A stretch of DNA of 64,000 nucleotides, from NCBI RefSeq assembly GCF_018687715.1, contig NC_056760.1, positions 42,292,501 through 42,356,500 on the forward strand, in the 5' to 3' direction. Shown piece after piece: positions 22,464 to 32,505 of this stretch (within the stretch, counting starts at the first letter, position 1; the number at the start of each line of letters is the position of its first letter). The stretch comes from Carya illinoinensis. Lineage: Eukaryota > Streptophyta > Magnoliopsida > Fagales > Juglandaceae. Under the pieces are notes generated by a model, which was given only the letters and a program-made list of their open reading frames with translations, ran no database searches and had not been told where the DNA came from. The translations under genes were made by a program, and so were the position numbers.

Positions 22464-22745
22464 TTAAAAAATGTTTAAAGAAAAATAAAAACAAAACTCA
22501 TTCAGATCATTAGTTCTTACAACATCTTGGAGCTTGGAAATAATGCAAGGGGAATTGATTGTCGTATAATCAAATGCAGTTAACAATACTTCAGTAATCT
22601 TAAGGGATGCTCCAAGAGGTATAGGCAAAAGAGTTGCCATCCCACCCTTGTAATTGCCTGGGGTGCACATGACCTCCACCAGTGCTGGTAATATTTCTAA
22701 TGTTTTGATCTCCCTAGGAGATGAATTTATTAGATAGATTAGAGT
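22464..22745 (-). pseudogene. U-box/ARM-repeat protein fragment (PUB43/44-like)
   Basis: The minus-strand reading gives REIKTLEILPALVEVMC, GASLKITEVLLTAFDY, INSPCIISKLQDVVRTN and NDLNEF, which follows the order of an ARM-repeat segment I associate with plant U-box proteins 43/44 (memory, not a search). The rest of the protein is absent, so it is a fragment. The corresponding piece in block B (62340-62465) ends at a copia insertion. Confidence 0.45.
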
Positions 22746-24416
22746 TAAGATTGTTCAACCAGGCCGGATTAGTCCGGAACCCGGATAACCGGATTCCGGT
22801 TCCGGGTTTCGGCCCGGATTGTATACCAAGAACAGCTCTGGAACATGTCCTGACTGGAGAACTTTTGTTTGCAAACTCTTGTTCTGTACAACAATAACAA
22901 TAGCATTGGCACGTTACATACAGGGGTCAAGCTGAGCGGGATTCTGCACCATTTTTTTTTCTCTTTTTCCAAAATGCAAACTTGTATAACTCTTTGGCAC
23001 GTTTCTATCATTTCCAGATGGTTTATATAGAAGCAGCGGTTTTGAAGAGGCAGCAGTGGCGGTTCACTGTCAACCGCGGTTCACAGTAGGGAAAACAAAG
23101 TGCTCGGTTTTGAAGAGGCAACAATGGCGGTTTTGGTATGATCTGTCTTACACTGCTGAAAATATTCACTTGAGGGAAAAGCCATGCGACAGACTCACCG
23201 AGAGGAAAGAGTGATTGTGACAAAACTGGTGCATGGTTGCACTGACGCTACAACGACAAAGGCTTTTGTGTAGCAGAAAATAATTTAGGCTTCGTTAGGC
23301 TCAACATCGGAGGAGAAAAAAGAGAGGAATCAGCTTGGTCTTACCGAGAGAAGATCGGACTGTGATGGTGGTGACTGGCCAGAACTTTCTGGGGGGGCTC
23401 GAATGGTTTTCTGACCCTCCCTGTGAAGGTCGATGTCAGTGCAGGAGCGAATCCAACAAATTAAATCACTGTCGTAGATGAAAATTTGACAGAGGAGGGA
23501 GATAGGACCAACGCCCGTTGTGGAGTAAGGGAAAACTCACCTATGGCGCCTTGTGGGTGCCTCCCGACGGTGGTGTTTCGGTTTGAAGAGAGATAGCTAC
23601 GGTGGCCTTGTTGGATTTTTCGGTTTTTCGGTTTTTCTGTGTAAGGCTCTATCTGGTGCTCTCTCTGATTTCTAGGTATAGGGACTATATTTTGAGGAGT
23701 CTGCCGCTGGCTATTTTTAAAAGCCAGAAATCAGATCCATTTTGTATCAGTGAAGCATGAAATGTTGCAAGGAAGAAAACATTGCGATGCTTCGAGTTTT
23801 GGTCGAAATGTCCTATGTTGATTATGTTTACGTTGCGATGAATTTTTTTACTGAGTTTTTGACTTATTTTAATTTATCTTATGTTTTTAACCATCAAGTG
23901 ATGATGATGACCACGAGCATACGGGTCAGGATTAGATGGAGCAGTCAATTAAATCCCAAACCTTCAAGAATAATTGTTTTTATGACTTCAATTTTATTCA
24001 ATTATTTCATTTATTATTGTTGGAGACATGTTTTTTATTAAATAAAACTTTTATAAAGTAAATGATTATTTTCTCAAATATGAAATCTCTTACCAGGTCA
24101 CTTCTATGAAATATGTGACATCTCCAACCTATAATAAGGGGGTGTTACACTTACAATAAACTTAATGTTTCATTGAGGGGAGCCACTAGAAAAGATCAAG
24201 AAATCCATTATTGTTGCATCATTTTCTCATGCGAGCACAAAAAAGATAAGGAAGGTGTCTTGGAGGCTTCATTGATCATTTTCCAAACCTTTTGCATACC
24301 AAAATCTAAAACGGGAGCCGTTGCCCACCATAATTAAACCTCATTTTTCGAAAACTAAATAGGTTATAGTATGCATGAACAGAAGTAGATCAAGATTTGG
24401 CTAAATATATATATAT
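22746..24416. other. Spacer with GC-rich repeats, no clear gene
   Basis: It holds a CCGGAT/CCGGTTCCGG-rich stretch (22765-22820) and two similar units containing GGTTTTGAAGAGGCA (about 23037 and 23105). From 23500 to 23760 GC-rich leader-like sequence ends in a TTTTTAAAAGCC motif. Open frames here are short and unrecognised. It could be a degraded DNA transposon or LTR element. Confidence 0.35.
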
Positions 24417-24484
24417 AAAATGATGCTAGCTAGATATAAAATATATATATATATATATATTTTATATCTAGCTAGCATCATTTT
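24417..24484. repeat. Perfect 68-bp palindrome
   Basis: The arms, AAAATGATGCTAGCTAGATA then TAAAATATATATAT and its mirror, pair base for base with no loop. The centre is a TA run. Such sequence can form a cruciform in DNA. Confidence 0.9.
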
Positions 24485-24546
24485 TATAATATTTGTATTA
24501 TACAAATGTACTAAAATGTACATTCTGGAAATTAAAAAACAAATAA

Positions 24547-24708
24547 TTTTTTTTTTTCTCAACAAGCAAATATTTCATAGATAAACTACGAGGATACAAT
24601 GATACAAGATTTTGTGGATGGGAGTCCTCGACAATCTTCTCAAAACAAACAAAAGCAGTACTGAAATGAAAATAAAAGCGAGTTATCCAACCAAAAGATT
24701 AGTTCCAA
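24547..24708 (-). mobile_element. Probable LINE 3' tail on the minus strand
   Basis: A poly-T run at about 24547-24558 is followed by sequence whose minus-strand reading ends TATGAAATATTTGCTTGTTG before the A-tail, the usual look of a plant LINE 3' end. No coding part is visible. Confidence 0.35.
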
Positions 24709-24917
24709 CCGGCCACAATGAAAATTTTTGGAGAGTTTTTTAAAGTTTTTTAGACAGTATCCGATACAATGAAAGTTGTGTATGTGAGAGCTTATAACAT
24801 ATGAGTAGCTGGCTTGTAATCAAGGTTAGTACCCGGACTTATTGGTCACAGCTGTAACTTTCTTCATTCATTCATGAATTGAAGTCTATTTATAAAAAAA
24901 AAAAAAAAAAAAAAAAG
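24709..24917 (+). mobile_element. Short retroposon with poly-A tail and 14-bp target duplication
   Basis: About 209 bp ending in a run of about 22 A (24895-24916), bounded by direct repeats AAGATTAGTTCCAA at 24695-24708 and 24918-24931. A poly-A tail plus a target duplication of this length is the mark of target-primed retrotransposition. It could be a SINE or a severely 5'-truncated LINE; I see no clear tRNA-like A/B boxes. Confidence 0.7.
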
Positions 24918-26648
24918 AAGATTAGTTCCAATCCAATCCCATACAGGGATGCCCCGCACAGCTCACACGTGCTATTTCCCAGTGTGGTTCCGCTGACCAA
25001 TACACTTGGCCAAGAGTAAACAGGCCACCGTAGCGCTAATTGGGGTATTGATGCGTTCAATTTTTCTATGTTCTTTCTACGTTCCACGAAGAAACATTTT
25101 AGAAGACTCACTAAACTAAAGCAAAACATTATAAACTATAAATATATATATATATATATATATCTCTATTATATAATTGCCTATCTAACGAGCTACAGTA
25201 ATTTTTCTTGTTTTCCGGTAACTTTCATCCTCTTTCCGTTCACTTCTGTTTTCCCGTTAGCGTGTAATAGTGAATAAGATGAAGCAATTTGAGGCCACAC
25301 CGTGCACGCCATGGCCAAGCTGCTACTGGCCAGATTCGAGGAGTCGTTTCGGCCTTTCAGCGAGAAAATCCATCGGATTGATGAAGAAGAGGGAGAAGAA
25401 CGGGTTTTCGATTCGGAGGAAGAATTGCAAGCGAGCGATAATGCAAAAGCTCCACGCGATTGGAGTTCCATTTTCCCTATTCCAAAATCCCAAAACCCAA
25501 ATGAAATGGATCCATCGTTGGTGGGTAGTCTGGGCCTTGATGGCTTACTGTATTTTTTTAGTACTCTCTTGCATTACTTTCTTTTTCTAGGAGTTGAAAT
25601 TCTTTTCTTCCTCGAGTGACTGATAAAATTTGTGTCTTTGTTTGGAATCAGTTGCACCAAAGAGGAAAAATGGCGACCGGTCAAGTACGACGACGAGAAC
25701 GCTTCGATTTTCACAGTCGGGAACGCTCCCATTTCGGAAACCACGAAATGGGAGAAGAGCTCGGGATCTGCTGCTGAAAATGGCGGAGCATTGTATGATT
25801 TGGCTGACCCTAAGCGGTACTGGCGTCGTCGGTGGCCCAACCGAAATCAGCAATTAAACCGGAAAGGAATCATATATCGGATTCGAAGGCTTTGACCGAG
25901 GAATCGGAGGAGAAGGACGTGGGAGTGAGTAAAGAGGAGCCTCCTCGATCACCCAAGAAGGAATCGTCTGTGCTCATATTGGATGATAATTACAACGATG
26001 CGAAAGCGAAAAAAGCGTGAGCATTTTAGATTTTTATTTTTGAACTTTTCTGTCGAGAGCTTGTAAAGCTGTGAACTGATATCTGATTTTTATTTATTTT
26101 TTAGCCGATATGATTTGTTCAACTACTTTGTTGCTGGTCCAGGGCAAGTTGGCTTTGTTCAAGTAAGCTTTTTTTCAACCTGAGTGATGTGGGTGGCACT
26201 TTCTTTTGCCATGCAATTCATGTTTGTACCGTCCGAAAGAAATTTACAAGACTGTTTCTTTTGGAGGGAGGGGGGTGTGAGTAAGATGACTTTTAGATTG
26301 ATGTTAGTTTTAAAAGAAAAAATAACAGAAGTTGCCCCAGTTTTTAGCTAATATGGGACTCTGCTTAGCCCCTGCTGGTGCTGGAAAGGTCCAGAATCTT
26401 CTTAGTAAGAGCGCTTAGGCCCTGCTGGTGCTGGATGCATATGCAATGTTACTTACGAGTCAACTTGCAGGTCTTCTACACTGTTCCTCGAATTCATCTT
26501 CTTTCTTATTCCTGTTACTTAGTGTTAATTCTTGGTATATAATTTAGTGAACTGCTACCTCTATGATGGAAATGCTACAAATTTGGGCCTAACTTGCCGA
26601 AGATGCATACAGTTGGGATCTCAAAAGCCTTTTGAAACGCATGATTGC

Positions 26649-26751
26649 TAAAGTTTTTGTGGCTCCATTTGGAGCAAAAATTAAATGAACTATTGTATGC
26701 ATAGTAATAAAGTTTTTGTGGCTCCATTTGGAGCAAAAAATAAATGAACTT
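26649..26751. repeat. 60-bp tandem duplication
   Basis: TAAAGTTTTTGTGGCTCC followed by ATTTGGAGCAAAAA occurs at 26649 and again at 26709, with one or two differences, immediately before a truncated MITE. Confidence 0.8.
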
Positions 26752-26754
26752 TTT

Positions 26755-26986
26755 TATTTAATCATACAACTTTTCTAAACTTCCAAACAAAACATAAAAA
26801 ATATTTCAATTTTTTCAAATCTCAAAATAAAAATTATATTCTAATAATATTTTAATTTAATTTTTTGTTTCTCATTTTTCAAAATTCTATAAACATCTTA
26901 ATTCAAACTACTATTTCATTACTATTCATAAATGATTTCACAGATTATCTGATTATCTCATCTCACTATCCAAACCATGCCGTAGA
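26755..26986. repeat. Tourist-like MITE, left-truncated
   Basis: It matches the MITE at 29726-30053 from TTTTATTTAATCATAC to the right terminus CTATCCAAACCATGCC, but its left terminus is missing. Confidence 0.65.
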
Positions 26987-27055
26987 TTTACTATATTAAT
27001 TTGCAGTGAGTTGTACTGTTGTTCAAATATTGCTGCATGGATAGCATTTAGGGGA

Positions 27056-27365
27056 TTATATCGACCGAAATCGGCCAATGAAGGGGGGTAAAACCGTCCG
27101 ACGTAGTTTTGGCCAGTTACCCTCAGTTCATGATCAATGTCCCCGTCGGTTTCACTCCCTTAAAAAAATTTCACAAATCTAAGATTTCAAAAGAAATATC
27201 AGCAAATATCACAACAAATATCACAACAAAAAATAGAAAAATGAATCGGAGAGGGGGTAACCCTTAATCGGCCTTTTGTGCATGTGTCGTCCGTCCTATC
27301 AAAGCTGAGAGGGAGATGAGAAACAGAGTTGAGAGGGAGATGAGAGAGCTGAGAGATCTCAGAAG
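27056..27365. repeat. Partial copy of the 30197 DNA element
   Basis: From GGGGATTATATCGACCG this repeats the first ~300 bp of the element at 30197-30929, then breaks where the copia fragment begins. The preceding flank (GATAGCATTTA) is also shared, so a whole MITE-plus-element stretch is duplicated at 26755-27330 and 29820-30460. Confidence 0.7.
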
Positions 27366-27368
27366 CAG

Positions 27369-28165
27369 TATCTGAAGAGAATACTGCAACGCTTCAACAT
27401 CGACTCGAAGACGAAGCCGGTGAGTACTCCTATGGCCCCATATTTCAAGCTCAGTGCGTTGCAGTCTCCTAAAACCGATGAAGAGCGGGACTACATGAGG
27501 AATGTCCCATATGCATATATTGTTGAAAACTTAATGTATGCCATGGTGTGTACACGACCTGATATCTCCCAAGCCATTAGCTTAGTTAGTCGCTATATGC
27601 ATAATCCTGGAAAGGCTCATTAGTATACGGCTAAGTGGATTCTACGGTATATTTTAGGGACCGTAGATATTGGTTTGAAGTTCGAGAAGAGTGAAGATAG
27701 TCTAGTAACTGGATATGTTGACTCAGACTATGCAGGTAATCTTGACAAACGACGATCGATAACTGGATATGTGTTCACTATAGTTGGAGGACCAGTTAGT
27801 TGGCGATCAACTTTGCAATCGACAATTGCTCATCCACTGAGGCTGAATACATGGCTGTAACAGAAGCCGTGAAAGAAGCTATTTGATTACAGGGATTGGT
27901 AACAGATTTGGGCTTTAAGCAGCAAGAGGTTACCGTTTATTGTGACAGTCAAAGTGCAATTCATTTGGTCAAGAACTAAGTGTATTACTTTCGAACAAAA
28001 CACATAGATGTTCGATTTCACTTTGTAAGTGAAATATTAGAAGAATAGGACATCAAAGTTCAGAAGATTGGCACTGAAGGTAATCCAGCAGATATGTTGA
28101 CGAAAGTCATCAAAGGGATCAAGTTTCAACACTGTTTGGACTTGATCAGTATTGTACACTGCTAA
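27369..28165 (+). pseudogene. Ty1-copia pol remnant (end of RT to RNase H)
   Basis: It starts at YLKRILQRF and runs through MAPYFKLSALQ, RPDISQAISLVSRYM, YADSDYAG-like (YVDSDYAGNLDKRRS), CDSQSAIHLVKN, FRTKHIDVRFH and NPADMLTK, the usual copia RNase H order. Stops occur at about 27621 and in the later part, and a frameshift lies near 27830. Gag, protease, integrase and the RT catalytic part are missing. It sits in the large intron of the gene around it. Confidence 0.9.
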
Positions 28166-28295
28166 GCACCCTCGGGTGCATTGGAGCGTATTCGATAGTG
28201 GAAGTCTCTCATGTCAAAGAAAGAGGTGCGTTCATTTGAAGAATGAATCAGTTTGCAAGCAGCTTGGTATGACACACTTGGGTGGAGGGGGTGAT

Positions 28296-28663
28296 TGTTG
28301 AACCACCCTAAAGTGTGAATGCAAAGAATACATAGCTGCTGCACATGCACCGTTCTGGCATCGAATGTTGAAACTTGCACATGTTGATTTTCAACAAAAG
28401 CTGCTGCAACTGGAAGACAGCCATCAATTAAGGCTGATTGATTAGCAACTTGTTTAGGAGAACTTCTCCTATAAATAGGAGAGTTCTGATCTGTAAACAG
28501 TGTGGGTAAATATTAGAGAAAGAGAGTACGTGAGAGAGAGAATTTGTAGAGTGTTTTGAAATCTCCTACAAATTCAGTAAAAGAGGCTCCAGTGGACGTA
28601 AGCAATTTGCTGAACCACTTAAATATCGTCTTGTGTGATTTTGGACATGCCAGAGGTGCAACA
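28296..28663 (+). repeat. 3' LTR of the copia remnant (368 bp)
   Basis: It follows the polypurine tract GGGTGGAGGGGGTGAT (28280-28295), starts TGTTGAACCACCC and ends GGTGCAACA. A TATA box (TATAAATA, 28470-28477) lies inside. The tail (CCAGTGGACGTAAGCAA, TGAACCACTTAAATAT) is related to the copia LTR at 62466, so both belong to related copia families. Confidence 0.8.
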
Positions 28664-29428
28664 GAATTAGTGGTCAATTTCCATTTTTGTGTTCAGACTT
28701 CTATCACTAAGTTGAATTTGCGGTCTGTACAATTTAGGTGAGAGGAGCAGGGCAAGGTTACTCTCGAGTAGAAGACCTTAACGCTGCATTCGCGAAAGCC
28801 TCTTGGGAAAGCCCATATGTTTATGTTCAAGGAGCTAGGATACCAAGTGAGAAAAGCAATGGTTCCATCGGAATTTCTGTTTTCCTCAACACATCTCAGT
28901 TTTAAGTGGGTTTTGTGCTGCAAATTATACATACATGGATGATGGATCGACCAACGAATATGCCTGATCATGGAGCTTTACAACCTGTTGTATCAAAATT
29001 TATAGTAAGGATCCTATGGTCCAAGTATGGAAAACAGTTTCCTACCAAACAATCACTTGGAAATGGCAGTGTTTTCAGAAGAACAAAAGTATCTGGTGAA
29101 ACAGCTTTCGAGTTCCAGGAAAGTAACGGAGACTCCATCATTTTCCATTACTTTAGCAAAGTCTTTTTTTCCTTTTATATGCAGTAGAATCCTATCAATT
29201 AGCTTAGGAATCGATAAAAATTTTATATCATCTCATTTGTCTATGTTACTCTACTCAAACTTGTATTAAACTATGGTGTATTTTGAACTAATCTTTATAT
29301 TTTCTTATGTATCAAACATGTAATTATTATACTTCATTTATAATTTTTTTGTAAAAAAGTTTTAGTATCTTAGAATAATGATATGTTTCACCCAACTAAG
29401 TAAACGTGCTTTGCATGTTGCTTCTGGC

Positions 29429-29431
<3 letters not shown>

Positions 29432-29472
<41 letters not shown>
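29432..29472. repeat. (AT)n microsatellite, 41 bp
   Basis: An uninterrupted AT dinucleotide run. Confidence 0.95.
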
Positions 29473-29476
<4 letters not shown>

Positions 29477-29725
29477 TTCTTGATACGTTGTTTGATAGAG
29501 TGATTGTGAAATTTTATAATTTAGAGAATAATTGCAAATCGAGTGGTTCTGTTTTTCCAAAATAATTAGTTCCATCCTTATTACTACTCTTGTCGCTATA
29601 ATGTAAATATATAATACAAGAAATGCAATGCATGTGAGCATTTTTAACATTTCGTTCTTTGTTTTTTTTTTTTTCTATCTTTTTCCACTAATTGATATTT
29701 GAGTGATTGTCCATATTTATATTTA

Positions 29726-30053
29726 GGCTTGGTTTGAATAGAAAGAGTATATCACATCTCATCTCATATCAATATTCAAACACCACAAATATAAATATTT
29801 TTCAATTTCAATATTCAACTTTTTTATTTAATCATACAACTTTTCTAAACTTCCAAATAAAACATAAAAAATATTTCAATTTTTTCAAATCCCAAAACAA
29901 AAATTATATTATAATAATATTTTAATTTAATTTTTTGTTTCTCATTTTTCAAAATTCTATAAGCATCTTAATTTAAACTACTACTTCATTACTATTCATA
30001 AATGATTTCACAGATTATCTGATCATCTCATCTCACTATCCAAACCATGCCTT
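29726..30053. repeat. Tourist-like MITE (PIF/Harbinger type)
   Basis: Termini are GGCTTGGTTTGAATAG on the left and CTATCCAAACCATGCC on the right, which are imperfect inverted repeats. A TTA lies next to each end, fitting the 3-bp target duplication of Tourist elements. The inside is AT-rich and non-coding. Confidence 0.65.
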
Positions 30054-30196
30054 AGATTTACAATGTTTTAATTTTTGACATCTTATTTATTTTTTTACGA
30101 ATGAACCATCCGCTTTATTTCTCTTTCAACTAATTACTATATTAATTTGCAGTGAGTTGTACGGTTGTTCAAATATTGTTGCATGGATAGCATTTA

Positions 30197-30929
30197 GGGG
30201 ATTATATCAACCCAAATCGGCCAATGAAGGGGGGTAAAACCGTCCGACGTAGTTTTGGCCAGTTACCCTCAGTTCATGATCAATGTCCCCGTCGGTTTCA
30301 CTCCCTTAAAAAAATTTCACAAATCTAAGATTTCATAAGAAATATCAGCAAATCTCACAACAAATATCACAACAAAAAATAGAAAAATGAATCGGAGAGG
30401 GGGTAGCCCTTAATCGGCCTTTTGTGCATGTGTTGTCCGTCCTGTCAGAGCTGAGAGGGAGATGACAGATCTGTGAGGGAGATGACATAGCTGTGAGCCT
30501 GAGATGGAGATGAGAGGGATTGGAGATTACATCAGAGAGAGAGCTGAGACTGAGGGAGATGAGAGGGAAAGTTGAAATGGCTCACATTGTAAAAATGAGG
30601 AGGGAAGGAGGGGTTGGAGGTTTGGGTTGAAGTTCTAACCCAAAATGACGTCGTGTGGTGTATTAAACTAAAAGACGTTATTTCATATATTTTTTTCAAA
30701 ATCCTAAATTTAAAATGACGTCATTTTATATACGTATATTATAGTATATATATATAATGCCCGTTTGTCGGTTTGAACCAAGTTCAAACTGGAACCTAAC
30801 CGATTGACATCGGTTACAGCCTATTTTTATGGCCGGCTAATCAGTTCTTTGTCGGTTTGTGTTAATTCTGTACTATGGTAGCCGGTCCACGTCAATCCCG
30901 ACCAATTTTAATGGTTTTTGTACACCCTT
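30197..30929. mobile_element. Non-autonomous DNA element with 11-bp flanking direct repeat
   Basis: 733 bp between two copies of GATAGCATTTA (30186-30196 and 30930-30940). Ends are GGGGATTATATC and GTACACCCTT; inverted similarity is short and weak. There is no transposase frame. The 9-11 bp duplication suggests a Mutator-like element, though hAT cannot be excluded. Confidence 0.55.
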
Positions 30930-31529
30930 GATAGCATTTACCTACAAGTAGGGTGCAACAATGCGAAACCAGTCTTCGGTCTTCGCCTTTATATTAGCCA
31001 TCACGTACCTAACGGGCAATAGTAAATGCTCTTCCAGTGGCCAGCTGGCTAGATGACTGAGACTATATACAATTTTCTTTGGCAGAAATAAATCACTCTC
31101 AGATCAAGACAGCTTATATTAATTGTTGAATTTGTAAGACATTAAAGAGGCATGTGATGCATACATCCATGATCTTAGTTTACTTTGACGTTTCAACATG
31201 ACTATATATATAATATAGGACATGCACGAGTACTGCTGTACGTCCTAGTATGTATATATATATATATATGTTTAGGCTGTTAGGAGAATGACATGGTTAG
31301 TGGGGTTAGAACCGAAATTCTTTAATTACCTTTTCTTCGTCCAGCAACGACATCTACGTAGGAAGACTTTTAAAGCAAAGCAAAATATTAATATATTATA
31401 GGTAATTAGAATGAAATGTTTTCCATCCAAGTGAGGTTTTCGAACGAAATGTGTGCTGTTGGAACTTGGGTTTACGGTTTTGCTGTTGGAATTTGAACGT
31501 ACGTCTTCCGATCGACCAACTGTCTGAGA

Positions 31530-31775
31530 CAGAGAAAAAAAATAAAAAAAAATCTATGCAACCTCCTATTATTTACATAACTTCTACACACCTCACTTTT
31601 TTTAATTTATATTATTTTTTTTTATTTTATTAAATATTTAATATAGAGATAATGAATAGAAAATTTTAATTAATTTAAAAAGAAAAAATTCAAAAAAAAT
31701 CTTTAAAAAAATATTAAAAATTAAAAAAAAATGGTGTGTGAAGGTTGGGGAGGTTGAGTAGCATTGCTAAAAAAA
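31530..31775. repeat. MITE-like AT-rich unit
   Basis: The left edge TATGCAACCTCC and the right edge GGAGGTTGAGTAGCATTGC are imperfect inverted repeats around an A/T-only core. Its wording resembles the MITE at 21610. Confidence 0.4.
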
Positions 31776-32045
31776 AATTGATGTCATTACTGTGTCATCG
31801 CTAGAACTTGGCTTAATTTTACAAATATTAGCCAAAAATTTTGCAAGCATTTCCGAATTTTTAGGTTGTATTCACGATATCCTCGACAAAAATAGTCATG
31901 ATATCGTAGTACTGTATCCATGTGCATTATATATATATATATATAATAAAGTTTGATTTTCTGGTAGTGAAATATATAAAAATATTAATTATTTCAATGT
32001 TGATTTGCCTCCAAAAATAAATTACCTTGATCCGGCCGGCACTTA

Positions 32046-32478
32046 TGTCACCACCTAGGGTTTTTTAGAGAATTTTCTAACCTTCTAGAAGCTTCCAAAT
32101 CTTTTGTAATCTTGTGGAATTGTGTAGAGTCATCTAGAAGGGGCGATATAGACAATTTAGAGTAGTGTTCTAGAAAGGGCGTTATAGACAATTCTAGAGT
32201 AGGAATCTAGAAAGTTCTTTACCTTTGGATTGATGACAAGTGTCACAATCCTAACCATTCTTTGTACCAAGAGTTCCCTATAAATAGAGGGGCTCTCATT
32301 TGTGTAAATCACCAAGCAATAAGAGAAACAAGTTCTCTAGAGCATCTCTCTCTATCTTCTCTCTCTAGTTTGTTCTCTATTGTCTTGAGTCCTTTAGAAG
32401 GCTTACTTAGGAGCTTTGTGGGAGAGAAAGCCTCCTAAGGCCGCACGGGTCGAGTGAAGAAATTCTAAGTCCGTGACA
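32046..32478 (+). repeat. 5' LTR of the chromovirus
   Basis: TGTCACCACC...GTCCGTGACA with 6-bp inverted termini (TGTCAC/GTGACA). The TATA box TATAAATAG lies at 32279-32287, followed by a CT-rich leader. Confidence 0.92.
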
Positions 32479-32480
32479 GT

Positions 32481-32492
32481 TGGTATCAGAGC
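32481..32492 (+). other. Primer binding site (initiator tRNA-Met)
   Basis: TGGTATCAGAGC, two bases after the LTR end, is complementary to the 3' end of plant initiator tRNA-Met. Confidence 0.9.
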
Positions 32493-32505
32493 TATCCAGG
32501 TTGGG

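Larger units (their letters stand above)
25302..28914 (+). pseudogene. Unrecognised multi-exon gene, probably broken, with a TE-filled intron
   Basis: I do not recognise the product. Exon 1 begins MHAMAKLLLARFEESF and continues acidic (IDEEEGEERVFDSEEEL) to about 25530. After an acceptor near 25650, exon 2 reads EEKWRPVKYDDENASIF..., but the frame shifts between about 25832 and 25850, from WRRRWPNRNQ to KSAIKPERNHISDSK. Exon 2 ends GCGAAAAAAGC|GTGAGC (donor at about 26018). Exon 3 is 26105-26164 (YDLFNYFVAGPGQVGFVQ) with a GTAAGC donor. Exon 4 starts after TTTAG at 28738 (VRGAGQGYSRVEDLN) and ends in a TAA at about 28914. Exon phases join across both introns, which argues for a real gene. The frameshift argues it is now a pseudogene unless splicing avoids it. 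Confidence 0.5.

Noticed and set aside
23757..24041. 94-codon frame (MKCCKEENIAML...)
   Set aside because: No recognisable domain, AT-rich hydrophobic composition, no supporting context.
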